Counted from the stretch's first letter, positions 26,558 to 40,643 are shown. The stretch: 64,000 nt of DNA from Prosopocoilus inquinatus (GCA_036172665.1 JAYKNF010000018.1:372001-436000); one strand, 5' to 3'. The notes: a model not told the origin generated them from the letters alone. Numbers and translations are program-made.

Positions 26558-28942
26558 TTAAACTATTTCCAGCTTCTGCTGCGTCCGAGAACTTCGTATC
26601 TGACGTCAGGGTTACTGGAGTCCATCCAAACGTCAAATAACATGATAGATGAGTAAGGATCGATTAGATACATCACAGGAACAACGCTAATACGTTTTGT
26701 CTCGTTTAAAACTATTTCCAGCTTCTGCTGCGTCCGAAAACGTCGTATCTCACATCAGAGCTACTGGAGTCCATCGAAACGCCAAATAACATGATATATG
26801 AGTAAGGATCGATTAGATACAGCACAGGAACAACGCTAATACGTGTTGTTTCGTTTAAAACTATTTCCAGCTCCTGCTGCGTCCAAAAACTTTGTATCTC
26901 ACATCAGACTTACTGGAGTCCATCCAAACGTCAAATAATATGATAGATAAGTAAGGATCGATTAGATACATCACAGTAACAACGCTAATGCGTGTTGTTT
27001 CTTTAAAAACTATTTCTAGCTTCAGCTGCGTCCGAGAACTTCGTATCTCACATCAAAGTTACTGGAGTCCATCGAAACGCCAAATAACATGATAGATGAG
27101 TAAGGATCGATTAGATACATCACAGGAACAACGCTAATACGTGTTGATTCGTTCAAAACTATTTCCAGCTTCTGCTGCGTCCAAAAACTTTGTATCTCAC
27201 ATCAGAGCTACTTAAGTCCATCGAAACGCCAAATAACATGATATATGAGTAAGGATCGATTAGATACAGCACAGGAACAACGCTAATACGTGTTGTTTCA
27301 TTTAAAACTATTTCTAGCTTCAGCTGCGTCCGAGAACTTCGTATCTCACATCAAAGTTACTGGATTCCATCGAAACGCCAAATAACATGATAGATGAGTA
27401 AGGATCGATTAGATACATCACAGGAACAACGCTAATGCGTGTTGTTTCGTTTAAAATTATTTCTAGCTTCAGCTGCGTCCGAGAACTTCGTATCTCACAT
27501 CTAAGTTACTGGAGTCCATCGAAACGCCAAATAACATGATAGATGAGTAAGGATCGATTAGATACATCACAGGAACAACGCTAATACGTGTTGTTTCGTT
27601 CAAAACTATTTCCAGCTTCTGCTGCGTCCAAAAACTTTTTATCTCACATCAGAGTTACTGGAGTCCATCCAAACGTCAAATAACATGATAGATGAGTAAG
27701 GATCGATTAGATACATCACAGGAACAACGCTAATACGTGTTGTTTCGTTTAAAACTATTTCCAGCTTCTGCTGCATCCGAGAACTTCGTATCTCACGTCA
27801 GGGTTACTGGAGTCCATCCAAACGTCAAATAACATGATAGATAAGTAAGGATCGATTAGATACATCACAGGAACAACGCTAATGCGTGTTGTTTCGTTTA
27901 AAACTATTTCCAGCTTCTGCTGCGTCCGAGAACTTCGTATCTCACGTCAGGGTTACTGGAGTCCATCCAAACGTCAAATAACATGATAGATAAGTAGGGA
28001 TCGATTAGATACATCACAGGAACAACGCTAATGCGTGTTGTTTCGTTTAAAACTATTTCCAGCTTCTGCTGCGTCCGAAAATTTCGTATCTCACGTTAGA
28101 GTTACTGGAGTCCATCCAAACGTCAAATAACATAGTAGCTAAGTAAGGATCGATTAGATACATCACAGGAACAACGCTAATACTTGTTGTTTCTTTCAAA
28201 ACTTTTTCCAGCTTCTGCTGCGTCCAAAAACTTTGTATCTCACATCAGAGTTACTGGAGTCCATCCAAACGTCAAATAACATGATAGATGAGTAAGGATC
28301 GATTAGATACATCACAGGAACAACGCTAATACGTGTTGTTTCATTTAAAACTATTTCCAGCTTCTGCTGCGTCCAAAAACTTTGTATCTCACATCAGAGC
28401 TACTGGAGTCCATCGAAACGCCAAATAACATGATAGATGAGTAAGAATCGATTAGATACATCACAGGAACAACCCCAATACGTGTTGTTTCGTTCAAAAC
28501 TATTTCCAGCTTCTGCTGCGTCCAAAAACTTTGTATCTCACATCAGAGTTACTGGAGTCCATCCAAACGTCAAATAACATGATAGATGAGTAAGGATCGA
28601 TTAGATACATCACAGGAACAACGCTAATACGTGTTGTTTCGTTTAAAACTATTTCCAGCTTCTGCTGCGTCCGAGAACTTCGTATCTCACGTCAGGGTTA
28701 CTGGAGTCCATCCAAACGTCAAATAACATGATAGATAAGTAAGGATCGATTAGATACATCACAGGAACAACGCTAATGCGTGTTGTTTCGTTTAAAACTA
28801 TTTCCAGCTTCTGCTGCGTCCGAAAATTTCGTATCTCACATTAGAGTTACTGGAGTCCATCGAAACGTCAAATAACATGATAGATGAGTAATTATCGATT
28901 AGATACATCACAGGAACTACGCTAATACGTGTTGTTTCGTTC

Positions 28943-31354
28943 AAAACTATTTCCAGCTTCTGCTGCGTCCGAAATCTTTGTGTCTCTCATCAGAGTTACT
29001 GGAGTCCATCGAAACGCCAAATAACATGATATATGAGTAAGGATCGATTAGATACAGCACAGGAACAACGCTAATACGTGTTGTTTCGTTTAAAACTATT
29101 TCCAGCTCATGCTGCGTCCAAAAACTTTCTATCTCACATCAGACTTACTGGAGTCCATCCAAACGTCAAATAACATGTTAGATAAGTAAGGATCGTTTAG
29201 ATACATCACAGGAACAACGCTAATACGTGTTGTTTCATTTAAAACTATTTCCAGCTTCAGCTGCGTCCGAGAACTTCGTATCTCACATCAAAGTTACTGG
29301 AGTCCGTCGAAACGCCAAATAACATGATAGGTGAGTAAGGATCGATTAGATACATCACAGGAACAACGCTAATGCGTGTTGTTTCGTTTAAAACTATTTC
29401 CAGCTTCTGCTGCGTCCGAAAATTTCGTATCTCACATTAGAGTTACTGGAGTCCATCGAAACGTCAAATAACATAGTAGCTAAGTAAGGATCGATTAGAT
29501 ACATCACAGGAACAACGCTAATACGTGTTGTTTCGTTCAAAACTATTTCCAGCTTCTGCTGCGTCCAAAAACTTTGTATCTCACATCAGAGTTACTGGAG
29601 TCCATCCAAACGTCAAATAACATGATAGATGAGTAAGGATCGATTAGATACATCACAGGAACAACGCTAATGCGTGTTGTTTCGTTTAAAACTATTACCA
29701 GCTTCTGCTGCGACCGAGAACTTCGTATCTCACGTCAGTTTTACTGGAGTCCATCCAAACGTCAAATAACATGATAGATAAGTAAGGATCGATTAGATAC
29801 ATCACAGGAACAACGCTAATGCGTGTTGTTTCGTTTAAAACTATTTCCAGCTTCTGCTGCGTCCGAAAATTTCGTATCTCACATTAGAGTTACTGGAGTC
29901 CATCGAAACGTCAAATAACATGATAGATGAGTAAGGATCGATTAGATACATCACAGGAACAACGCTAATGCGTGTTGTTTCGTTTAAAACTATTTCCAGC
30001 TTCTGCTGCGTCCAAAAATTTCTTTTCTCACATTGGAGTTACTGGAGTCCATCGAAACGTCAAATAACATGATAGATGAGTAAGGATCGATTAGATACAT
30101 CACAGGAACAACGCTAATACGTGTTGTTTCATTTAAAACTATTTCCAGCTTCAGCTGCGTCCGAGAACTTCGTATCTCACATCAAAGTTACTGGAGTCCG
30201 TCGAAACGCCAAATAACATGATAGGTGAGTAAGGATCGATTAGATACATCACAGGAACAACGCTAATGCGTGTTGTTTCGTTTAAAACTATTTCCAGCTT
30301 CTGCTGCGTCCGAAATCTTTGTGTCTCTCATCAGAGTTACTGGAGTCCATCGAAACGCCAAATAACATGATATATGAGTAAGGATCGATTAGATACAGCA
30401 CAGGAACAACGCTAATACGTGTTGTTTCGTTTAAAACTATTTCCAGCTCATGCTGCGTCCAAAAACTTTCTATCTCACATCAGACTTACTGGAGTCCATC
30501 CAAACGTCAAATAACATGTTAGATAAGTAAGGATCGTTTAGATACATCACAGGAACAACGCTAATACGTGTTGTTTCATTTAAAACTATTTCCAGCTTCA
30601 GCTGCGTCCGAGAACTTCGTATCTCACATCAAAGTTACTGGAGTCCGTCGAAACGCCAAATAACATGATAGGTGAGTAAGGATCGATTAGATACATCACA
30701 GGAACAACGCTAATGCGTGTTGTTTCGTTTAAAACTATTTCCAGCTTCTGCTGCGTCCGAAAATTTCGTATCTCACATTAGAGTTACTGGAGTCCATCGA
30801 AACGTCAAATAACATAGTAGCTAAGTAAGGATCGATTAGATACATCACAGGAAAAACGCTAATACGTGTTGTTTCGTTCAAAACTATTTCCAGCTTCTGC
30901 TGCGTCCAAAAACTTTGTATCTCACATCAGAGTTACTGGAGTCCATCCAAACGTCAAATAACATGATAGATGAGTAAGGATCGATTAGATACATCACAGG
31001 AACAACGCTAATGCGTGTTGTTTCGTTTAAAACTATTACCAGCTTCTGCTGCGTCCGAGAACTTCGTATCTCACGTCAGTTTTACTGGAGTCCATCCAAA
31101 CGTCAAATAACATGATAGATAAGTAAGGATCGATTAGATACATCACAGGAACAACGCTAATGCGTGTTGTTTCGTTTAAAACTATTTCCAGCTTCTGCTG
31201 CGTCCGAAAATTTCGTATCTCACATTAGAGTTACTGGAGTCCATCGAAACGTCAAATAACATGATAGATGAGTAAGGATCGATTAGATACATCACAGGAA
31301 CAACGCTAATGCGTGTTGTTTCGTTTAAAACTATTTCCAGCTTCTGCTGCGTCC
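28943..31354 (+). repeat. 9-mer higher-order repeat, 1341 bp, about 1.8 copies
   Basis: 28943-30013 matches 30284-31354 at exactly 1341 bp (9 x 149). The private marker GCTCATGCTGCG with ACTTTCTATC occurs in both (29101 and 30442), as do GTCCGTCGAAACG, GATAGGTGAG and CTATTACCAGC. I noticed few differences, such as GCGACCGAG near 29710 and GGAAAAACGC near 30852. The piece 30014-30283 between the copies carries the TTTCTTTTCTCACATTGG unit, which recurs near 31510. Confidence 0.9.
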
Positions 31355-31799
31355 GAGAACTTCGTATATCACGTCAGTTTTACTGGAGTCCATCCAAACG
31401 TCAAATAACATGATAGATAAGTAAGGATCGATTAGATACATCACAGGAACAACGCTAATGCGTGTTGTTTCGTTTAAAACTATTTCCAGCTTCTGCTGAG
31501 TCCGAAAATTTCTTTTCTCACATTGGAGTTACTGGAGTCCATCGAAACGTCAAATAACATGATAGATGAGTAAGGATCGATTAGATACATCACAGGAACA
31601 ACGCTAATGCGTGTTGTTTCGTTTAAAACTATTTCCAGCTTCTGCTGCGTCCAAAAACTTTGTATCTCACATCAGAGTTACTGGAGTCCATCCAAACGTC
31701 AAATAACATGATAGATGAGTAAGGATCGATTAGATACATCACAGGAACAACGCTAATACGTGTTGTTTCGTTTAAAACTATTTCCAGCTTCTGCTGCGT

Positions 31800-33778
31800 C
31801 CGAGAACTTCGTATCTCACGTCAGGGTTACTGGAGTCCATCGAAACGCCAAATAACATGATATATGAGTAAGGATCGATTAGATACAGCACAGGAACAAC
31901 GCTAATACGTGTTGTTTCATTTAAAACTATTTCCAGCTTCAGCTGCGTCCGAGAATTTCGTATCTCACATCAAAGTTACTGGAGTCCATCGAAACGCCAA
32001 ATAACATGATAGATGAGTAAGGATCGATTAGATACATCACAGGAACAACGCTAATACGTGTTGTTTCATTTAAAACTATTTCCAGCTTCAGCTGCGTCCG
32101 AGAACTTCGTATCTCACATCAAAGTTACTGGAGTCCATCGAAACGCCAAATAACATGATAGATGAGTAAGGATCGATTAGATACATCACAGGAACAACGC
32201 TAATGCGTGTTGTTTCGTTTAAAACTATTTCCAGCTTCTGCTGCGTCCGAAAACGTCGTATCTCACATCAGAGCTACTGGAGTCCATCGAAACGCCAAAT
32301 AACATGATATATGAGTAAGGATCGATTATATACAGCACAGGAACAACGCCAATACGTGCTGTTTCATTTAAAACTATTTCCAGCTCCTGCTGCGTCCAAA
32401 AACTTTGTATCTCACATCAGACTTACTGGAGTCCATCCAAACGTCAAATAACATGTTAGATATGTAAGGATCATTTAGATACATCACAGGAACAACGCTA
32501 ATATGTGTTGTTTCGTTTCAAACTATTTCCAGCTGCTGCTGCGTCCAAAAACTTTGTATCTCACATCAGAGTTACTGGAGTCCATCCAAACGTCAAATAA
32601 CATGATAGATGAGTAAGGATCGATTAGATACATCACAGGATCAACGCTAATACGTGTTGTTTCGTTTAAAACTATTTCCAGCTTCTGCTGCGTCCGAGAG
32701 CTTCGTATCTCACGTCAGGGTTACTGGAGTCCATCCAAACGTCAAATAACATGATAGATAAGTAAGGATCGATTAGATACATCACAGTAACAACGCTAAT
32801 GCGTGTTGTTTCGTTTAAAACTATTTCTAGCTTCAGCTGCGTCCGAGAACTTCGTATCTCACATCTAAGTTACTGGAGTCCATCGAAACGTCAAATAACA
32901 TGATAGATAAGTAAGGATCGATTAGATACAGCACAGGAACAACGCTAATACGTGTTGTTTCGTTCAAAACTATTTCCAGCTCCTGCTGCGTCCCAAAACT
33001 TTGTATCTCACATCAGACTTACTGGAGTCCATCCAAACGTCAAATAACATGTTAGATAAGTAAGGATCGTTTAGATACATCACAGGAACAACGCTAATAC
33101 GTGTTGTTTCGTTCAAAACTATTTCCAGCTTCAGCTGCGTCCGAGAACTTTGTATCTCACATCAAAGTTACTGGAGTCCATCGAAACGCCAAATAACATG
33201 ATAGATAAGTAAGGATCGGTTAGATACATCACAGGAACAACGCTAATGCGTGTTGTTTCGTTTAAAAGTATTTCCAGATTCTGCTGCGTCCGAGAACTTC
33301 GCATCTCACGTCAGGGTTACTGGAGTCCATCGAAACGCCAAATAACATGATATATGAGTAAGGATCGATTAGATACAGCACAGGAACAACGCTAATACGT
33401 GTTGTTTCATTTAAAACTATTTCCAGCTTCAGCTGCGTCCGAGAACTTCGTATCTCACATCAAAGTTACTGGAGTCCATCGAAACGCCAAATAACATGAT
33501 AGATGAGTAAGGATCGATTAGATACATCACAGGAACAACGCTAATACGTGTTGTTTCATTTAAAACTATTTCCAGCTTCAGCTGCGTCCGAGAACTTCGT
33601 ATCTCACATCAAAGTTACTAGAGTCCATCGAAACGCCAAATAACATGATAGATGAGTAAGGATCGATTAGATACATCACAGGAACAACGCTAATGCGTGC
33701 TGTTTTGTTTGAAACTATTTCCAGCTTGTACTGCGTCCGAAAACGTCGTATCTCACATCAGAGCTACTGGAGTCCATC
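31800..33778 (+). repeat. 10-mer-spaced duplication, 1490 bp offset
   Basis: About 31800-32288 matches about 33290-33778 at 1490 bp (10 x 149). Both hold the run of a GATATATGAG unit followed by two GTTTCATTT / CTTCAGCTG / CATCAAAG units. The second copy has collected more changes, for example GCATCTCACG near 33301, GTGCTGTTTTG near 33700 and GCTTGTACTGCG near 33727. Edges are approximate. Confidence 0.75.
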
Positions 33779-33839
33779 CAAACGTCAAATAACATGTTAG
33801 ATAAGTAAGGATCGTTTAGATACATCACAGGAACAACGC

Positions 33840-35415
33840 TAATACGTGTTGTTTCGTTCAAAACTATTTCCAGCTTCTACTGCGTCCGAGAACTTTGTAT
33901 CTCTCATCAGAGTTACTGGAGTCCGTCCAAACGTCAAATAACATGATAGATGAGTAAGGATCGATTAGATTCATCACAGGAACAACGCTAATATGTGTTG
34001 TTTCGTTTCAAACTATTTCCAGCTGCTGCTGCGTCCGAAAATTTCGTATCTCACATTAGAGTTACTGGAGTCCATCGAAACGTCAAATAACATAGTAGCT
34101 AAGTAAGGATCGATTAGATACATCACAGGAACAACGCTAATACGTGTTGTTTCGTTCAAAACTATTTCCAGCTTCTGCTGCGTCCAAAAACTTTGTATCT
34201 CACATCAGAGTTACTGGAGTCCATCCAAACGTCAAATAACATGATAGATGAGTAAGGATCGATTAGATACATCACAGGAACAACGCTAATACGTGTTGTT
34301 TCGTTTAAAACTATTTCCAGCTTCTGCTGCGTCCGAGAACTTCGTATCTCACGTCAGGGTTACTGGAGTCCATCCAAACGTCAAATAACATGATAGATAA
34401 GTATGGATCGATTAGATACAGCACAGGAACAACGCTAATACGTGTTGTTTCGTTTAAAACTATTACCAGCTTCTGCTGCGTCCGAAAACGTCGTATCTCA
34501 CATCAGAGTTACTGGAGTCCATCGAAACGTCAAATAGCATGATAGATAAGTATGGATCGATTAGATACAGCACAGGAACAACGCTAATACGTGTTGTTTC
34601 GTTCAAAACTATTTCCAGCTTCTGCTGCGTCCGATAACTTTGTACCTCACATCAGGGTTACTGGAGTCCGTCCAAACGTCAAATAACATGATAGATGGGT
34701 AAGGATCGATTAGATACATCACAGGAACAACGCTAATATGTGTTGTTTCGTTTAAAAACTATTTCCAGCTGCTGCTGCTTCCGAAAACGTCGTATATCAC
34801 ATCAGAGCTACTGGAGTCCATCGATATGTTCCTGTGATGTATCTAATCGATCCTTACTCATCTATCATGTTATTTGGCGTTTCGATGGACTCCAGTAACC
34901 CTGACGTGAGATACGAAGTTCTCGGACGCAGCAGAAGCTGGAAATAGTTTTAAACGAAACAACACGTATTAGCGTTGTTCCTGTGATGTATCTAATCGAT
35001 CCTTACTCATCTATCATGCTAATTGACGTTTGGATGGACTCCAGTAACTCTGATGTGAGATACAAAGTTTTTGGACGCAGCAGAAGCTGGAAATAGTTTT
35101 GAACTAAACAACAGGTATTAGCGTTGTTCCTGTGATGTATCTAATCGGTCCTTACTTAGCTACTATGTTATTTGACGTTTCGATGGACTCCAGTAACTCT
35201 AATGTGAGATACGAAATTTTCGGACGCAGCAGCAGCTGGAAATAGTTTGAAACGAAACAACACATAGCGTTGTTCCTGTGATGTATCTAATCGATCCTTA
35301 CTCATCTATCATGTTATTTGACGTTTGGACGGACTCCAGTAACTATGATGAGAGATACAAAGTTCTCGGACGCAGTAGAAGCTGGAAATAGTTTTAAATG
35401 AAACAACACGTATTA
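33840..35415. repeat. large inverted repeat around the left breakpoint (arms about 590 bp, spacer 395 bp)
   Basis: The forward monomers at 33840-34431 and the reversed monomers at 34827-35415 are the same four subtypes in mirrored order. They are: the CTTCTACTGCG unit with GTCCGTCC; the GCTGCTGCTGCG unit with AGTAGCTAAG; the CCAAAAAC unit; and the GAGAACTTCG / CACGTCAGGG unit. Paired positions sum to 69258 across the inner part and 69255 in the outer part, after a 3-bp deletion near 35265. The spacer 34432-34826 holds about 2.65 forward monomers. The match goes beyond what any two opposed monomers would give, because rare variants also pair. Confidence 0.85.
34826..34827. other. left inversion breakpoint
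   Basis: The forward array ends in CTGGAGTCCATCGATA (monomer position 98), and the next base begins TGTTCCTGTGATG, the reversed array. There is no filler sequence and at most a base of microhomology. After paper re-inversion this end would join monomer position 98 to position 103, a loss of about 4 bp. Confidence 0.93.
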
Positions 35416-36682
35416 GCGTTGTTCCTGTGATGTATCTAATCGATCCTTACTTAGCTACTATGTTATTTGACGTTTCGATGGACTCCAGTAACTCTAATGT
35501 GAGATACGAAATTTTCGGACGCAGCAGAAGCTGGAAATAGTTTTAAACGAAACAACACGCATTAGCGTTGTTCCTGTGATATATTTAATCGATCCTTACT
35601 CATCTATCATGTTATTTGGCGTTTCGATGGACTCCAGTAACTTTGATGTGAGATACGAAGTTCTCGGACGCAGCTGAAGCTGGAAATAGTTTTAAATGAA
35701 ACAACACGTATTAGCGTTGTTCCTGTGATGTATCTAAACGATCCTTACCTATCTAACATGTTATTTGACGTTTGGATGGACTCCAGTAAGTCTGATGTGA
35801 GATACAAAGATTTTGGACGCAGCAGGAGCTGGAAATAGTTTTAAACGAAACAACACGCATTAGCGTTGTTCCTGTGATGTATCTAATCGATCCTTACTTA
35901 TCTATCATGTTATTTGACGTTTGGATGGACTCCAGTAACCCTGACGTGAGATACGAAGTTCTCGGACGCAGCAGAAGCTGGAAATAGTTTTAAACGAAAC
36001 AACACGCATTAGCGTTGTTCCTGTGATGTATCTAATAGATCCTTACTCATCTATCATGTTATTTGAAGTTTCGATGGACTCCAGTAACTCTAATGTGAGA
36101 TACGAAATTTTCGGACGCAGCATAAGCTGAAAATAGTTTTAAACGAAACAACACGCATTAGCGTTGTTCCTGTGATGTATCTAATCGATCCTTACTTATC
36201 TATCATGTTATTTGACGTTTGGATGGACTCCAGTAACCCTGACGTGAGATACGAAGTTCTCGGACGCAGCAGAATCTGGAAATAGTTTTAAACGAAACAA
36301 CACGCATTGGCGTTGTTCCTGTGATGTATCTAATCTATCCTTACTCATCTATCATGTTATTTGACGTTTGGATGGACTCCAGTAACCCTGACGTGAGATA
36401 CGAAGTTCTCGGACGCAGCAGAAGCTGGAAAAAGTTTTAAACGAAACAACACGCATTAGCGTTGTTCCTGTGATGTATCTAATCTTTCCTTACTCATCTA
36501 TCATGTTATTTGGCGTTTCGATCTACTCCAGTAACTTAGATGTGAGATACGAAGTTCTCGGACGCAGCTGAAGCTAGAAATAGTTTTAAACGAAACAACA
36601 CGCATTATCGTTGTTCCTGTGTAGTATCTAATCGATCCTTACTTATCTATCATGTTATTTGACATTTCGATGGACTCCAGTA
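34827..36682 (-). repeat. 20-mer module A of the inverted block
   Basis: It matches 37804-39662 (module B) at 2977-2980 bp; 2980 is 20 x 149, and the shift comes from a 3-bp deletion near 35265. It also matches 42283-43652 (module C) at 7456 bp as far as 36196. Markers are CGATCTACTCC (36519 and 39499), GCATTATCGTTG and GTAGTATC. Module A lacks the GGAAGTAG monomer that precedes B, C and D, because the inversion breakpoint cuts it. Confidence 0.87.
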
Positions 36683-37803
36683 ACTTTGAAGTGAGATACG
36701 AAGTTCTCGGACGCAGCTGAAGCTGGAAATAGTTTTAAATGAAACAACACGTATTAGCGTTGTTCCTGTGCTGTATCTAATCGATCCTTACTCATATATC
36801 ATGTTATTTGGCGTTTGGATGGACTCCAGTAACCCTGACGTGAGATACGAAGTTCTCGGACGCAGCAGAAGCTGGAAATAGTTTTAAACGAAACAACACG
36901 TATTAGCGTTGTTCCTGTGATGTATCTAATCGATCCTTACTTAGCTACTATGTTATTTGACGTTTCGATGGACTCCAGTAACTCTAATGTGAGATACGAA
37001 ATTTTCGGACGCAGAAGCAGCTGGAAATAGTTTGAAACGAAGCAACACATATTAGCGTTGTTCCTGTGATGTATCTAATCGATCCTTACTCATCTAACAT
37101 GTTATTTGACGTTTGGACGGACTCCAGTAACTCTGATGAGAGATACAAAGTTCTCGGACGCAGTAGAAGCTGGAAATAGTTTTAAATGAAACAACACGTA
37201 TTAGCGTTGTTCCTGTGATGTATCTAATCGATCCTTACTCATCTATCATGTTATTTGGCGTTTCGATGGACTCCAGTAACTCTAATGTGAGAAACGAAAT
37301 TTTCGGACGCAGCAGAAGCTGGAAATAGTTTTAAATGAAACAACACGTATTAGCGTTGTTCCTGTGATGTATCTAATCGATCCTTACTCATCTATCATGT
37401 TATTTGGCGTTTCGATGGACTCCAGTAACTCTGATAAGAGACACAAAGTTTTTGGACGCAGCAGGAGCTGGAAATAGTTTTAAACGAAACAACAGGTTTT
37501 AGCGTTGTTCCTGTGCTGTATCTAATCGATCCTTACTCATCTATCATGTTATTTGGCGTTTCGATGGACTCCAGTAACTTTGATGTGAGATACAAAGTTT
37601 TTGGACGCAGCAGAAGCTGGAAATAGTTTTAAACGAAACAACACGTATTAGCGTTGTTCCTGTGCTGTATCTAATCGATCCTTACTCATATATCATGTTA
37701 TTTGGCGTTTCGATGGACTCCAGTAGCTCTGATGTGAGATACGACGTTTTCGGACGCAGCAGAAGCTGGAAGTAGTTTTAAACGAAACAACACGCATTAG
37801 CGT

Positions 37804-39662
37804 TGTTCCTGTGATGTATCTAATCGATCCTTACTCATCTATCATGTTATTTGGCGTTTCGATGGACTCCAGTAACCCTGACGTGAGATACGAAGTTCTC
37901 GGACGCAGCAGAAGCTGGAAATAGTCTTAAACGAAACAACACGTATTAGCGTTGTTCCTGTGATGTATCTAATCGATCCTTACTCATCTATCATGTTATT
38001 TGACGTTTGGATGGACTCCAGTAACTCTGATGTGAGATACAAAGTTTTTGGACGCAGCAGAAGCTGGAAATAGTTTTGAACTAAACAACACGTATTAGCG
38101 TTGTTCCTGTGATGTATCTAATCGGTCCTTACTTAGCTACTATGTTATTTGACGTTTCGATGGACTCCAGTAACTCTAATGTGAGATACGAAATTTTCGG
38201 ACGCAGCAGCAGCTGGAAATAGTTTGAAACGAAACAACACATATTAGCGTTGTTCCTGTGATGTATCTAATCGATCCTTACTCATCTATCATGTTATTTG
38301 ACGTTTGGACGGACTCCAGTAACTCTGATGAGAGATACAAAGTTCTCGGACGCAGTAGAAGCTGGAAATAGTTTTAAATGAAACAACACGTATTAGCGTT
38401 GTTCCTGTGATGTATCTAATCGATCCTTACTTAGCTACTATGTTATTTGACGTTTCGATGGACTCCAGTAACTCTAATGTGAGATACGAAATTTTCGGAC
38501 GCAGCAGAAGCTGGAAATAGTTTTAAACGAAACAACACGCATTAGCGTTGTTCCTGTGATATATCTAATCGATCCTTACTCATCTATCATGTTATTTGGC
38601 GTTTCGATGGACTCCAGTAACTTTGATGTGAGATACGAAGTTCTCGGACGCAGCTGAAGCTGGAAATAGTTTTAAATGAAACAACACGTATTAGCGTTCT
38701 TCCTGTGATGTATCTAAACGATCCTTACTTATCTAACATGTTATTTGACGTTTGGATGGACTCCAGTAAGTCTGATGTGAGATACAAAGATTTTGGACGC
38801 AGCAGGAGCTGGAAATAGTTTTAAACGAAACAACACGCATTAGCGTTGTTCCTGTGATGTATCTAATCGATCCTTACTTATCTATCATGTTATTTGACGT
38901 TTGGATGGACTCCAGTAACCCTGACGTGAGATACGAAGTTCTCGGACGCAGCAGAAGCTGGAAATAGTTTTAAACGAAACAACACGCATTAGCGTTGTTG
39001 CTGTGATGTATCTAATCGATCCTTACTCATCTATCATGTTATTTGACGTTTCGATGGACTCCAGTAACTCTAATGTGAGATACGAAATTTTCGGACGCAG
39101 CAGAAGCTGAAAATAGTTTTAAACGAAACAACACGCATTAGCGTTGTTCCTGTGATGTATCTAATCGATCCTTACTTATCTATCATGTTATTTGACGTTT
39201 GGATGGACTCCAGTAACCCTGACGTGAGATACGAAGTTCTCGGACGCAGCAGAATCTGGAAATAGTTTTAAACGAAACAACACGCATTGGCGTTGTTCCT
39301 GTGATGTATCTAATCGATCCTTACTCATCTATCATGTTATTTGACGTTTGGATGGACTCCAGTAACCCTGACGTGAGATACGAAGTTCTCGGACGCAGCA
39401 GAAGCTGGAAATAGTTTTAAACGAAACAACACGCATTAGCGTTGTTCCTGTGATGTATCTAATCGATCCTTACTCATCTATCATGTTATTTGGCGTTTCG
39501 ATCTACTCCAGTAACTTAGATGTGAGATACGAAGTTCTCGGACGCAGCTGAAGCTAGAAATAGTTTTAAACGAAACAACACGCATTATCGTTGTTCCTGT
39601 GTAGTATCTAATCGATCCTTACTTATCTATCATGTTATTTGACATTTCGATGGACTCCAGTA
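37804..39662 (-). repeat. 20-mer module B of the inverted block
   Basis: This is the second copy of module A, in the same reversed orientation. It is the most complete version: it is preceded by the GGAAGTAG monomer and runs through the CGATCTACTCC and GTAGTATC units. It ends where TAGCTCTGAT replaces TAACTTTGAA. Differences from A are scattered substitutions (for instance GTTCTTCC near 38698 and GTTGCTGTG near 38998). Confidence 0.87.
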
Positions 39663-40333
39663 GCTCTGATGTGATATACGACGTTTTCGGACGCAGCAGC
39701 AGCTGGAAATAGTTTTAAACGAAACAACACATATTAGCGTTGTTCCTGTGATGTATCTAATCGATCCTTACTTAGCTACTATGTTATTTGACGTTTCGAT
39801 GGACTCCAGTAACTCTAATGTGAGATACGAAATTTGCGGACGCAGCAGCAGCTGGAAATAGTTTGAAACGAAACAACACATATTAGCGTTGTTCCTGTGA
39901 TGTATCTAATCGATCCTTACTCAGCTATCATGTTATTTGACGTTTGGACGGACTCCAGTAACTCTGATGAGAGATACAAAGTTCTCGGACGCAGTAGAAG
40001 CTGGAAATAGTTTTGAACGAAACAACACGTATTAGCGTTGTTCCTGTGATGTATCTAAACGATCCTTACTTATCTAACATGTTATTTGACGTTTGGATGG
40101 ACTCCAGTAAGTCTGATGTGAGATACAAAGTTTTTGGACGCAGCAGAAACTGGAAATAGTTTTAAACGAAACAACACGTATTAGCGTTGATCCTGTGCTG
40201 TATCTAATCGATCCTTACTCATATATCATGTTATTTGACGTTTCGATGGACTCCAGTAACTCTAATGTGAGATACGAAATTTTCGGACGCAGCAGAAGCT
40301 GAAAATAGTTTTAAACGAAACAACACGCATTAG

Positions 40334-40460
40334 CGTTGTGCCTGTGATGTATCTAATCGATCCTTACTTATCTAGGACTCCAGTAACCCTGACGTGAGAT
40401 ACGAAGTTCTCGGACGCAGCAGAATCTGGAAATAGTTTTAAACGAAACAACACGCATTGG
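40334..40460 (-). repeat. shortened monomer, 22-bp deletion
   Basis: This unit is 127 bp long. At 40374/40375 TTATCTA is followed directly by GGACTCCAG, dropping the ATCATGTTATTTGACG-containing piece. Confidence 0.88.
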
Positions 40461-40643
40461 CGTTGTTCCTGTGATGTATCTAATCGATCCTTACTCATCT
40501 ATCATGTTATTTGACGTTTGGATGGACTCCAGTAACTTAGATGTGAGATACGAAGTTCTCGGACGCAGCTGAAGCTAGAAATAGTTTTAAACGGCATAAC
40601 AGCAGCAGCTGGAAATAGTTTGAAACGAAACAACTGGTATTAG
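40461..40643 (-). repeat. lengthened monomer, 34-bp internal duplication
   Basis: This unit is 183 bp long (149 + 34). The extra segment at 40601-40634 is a second, slightly different copy of monomer positions 15-48. The first copy ends in the diverged ACGGCATAAC. The extra copy carries the AGCAGCAGCTGG variant, so it came from a different monomer subtype, by exchange rather than simple local slippage. Confidence 0.9.

Larger units (their letters stand above)
1..34826 (+). repeat. 149-bp satellite array, block 1 (about 234 monomers, forward)
   Basis: Head-to-tail copies of one monomer fill this stretch. Using the motif CAACGCTAAT as unit start, successive starts fall at 2, 151, 300, 449 and so on; rare steps differ by 1-4 bp, and a few by 20-bp multiples or 34 bp. 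The strand label is arbitrary: it marks the orientation reading CAACGCTAAT. No gap, transposon or unique spacer interrupts it. Monomer subtypes differ mainly in the segment after GCTGCGTCC (endings such as GAGAACTTCG, AAAAACTTTG, GAAAATTTCG, GAAAACGTCG and GAAATCTTTG) and before AAGGATCG (GATAGATGAGT, GATAGATAAGT, GATATATGAGT, GTTAGATAAGT, AGTAGCTAAGT). Local HORs are listed separately. Between them (about 4571-7325, 15353-16821, 18502-22591 and 31355-34826) the same subtypes occur in less regular order, with pieces of the listed modules; about 18865-20580 repeats the order seen near 7500-8800. Tandem satellite status is certain; genomic location is unknown. Confidence 0.99.
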
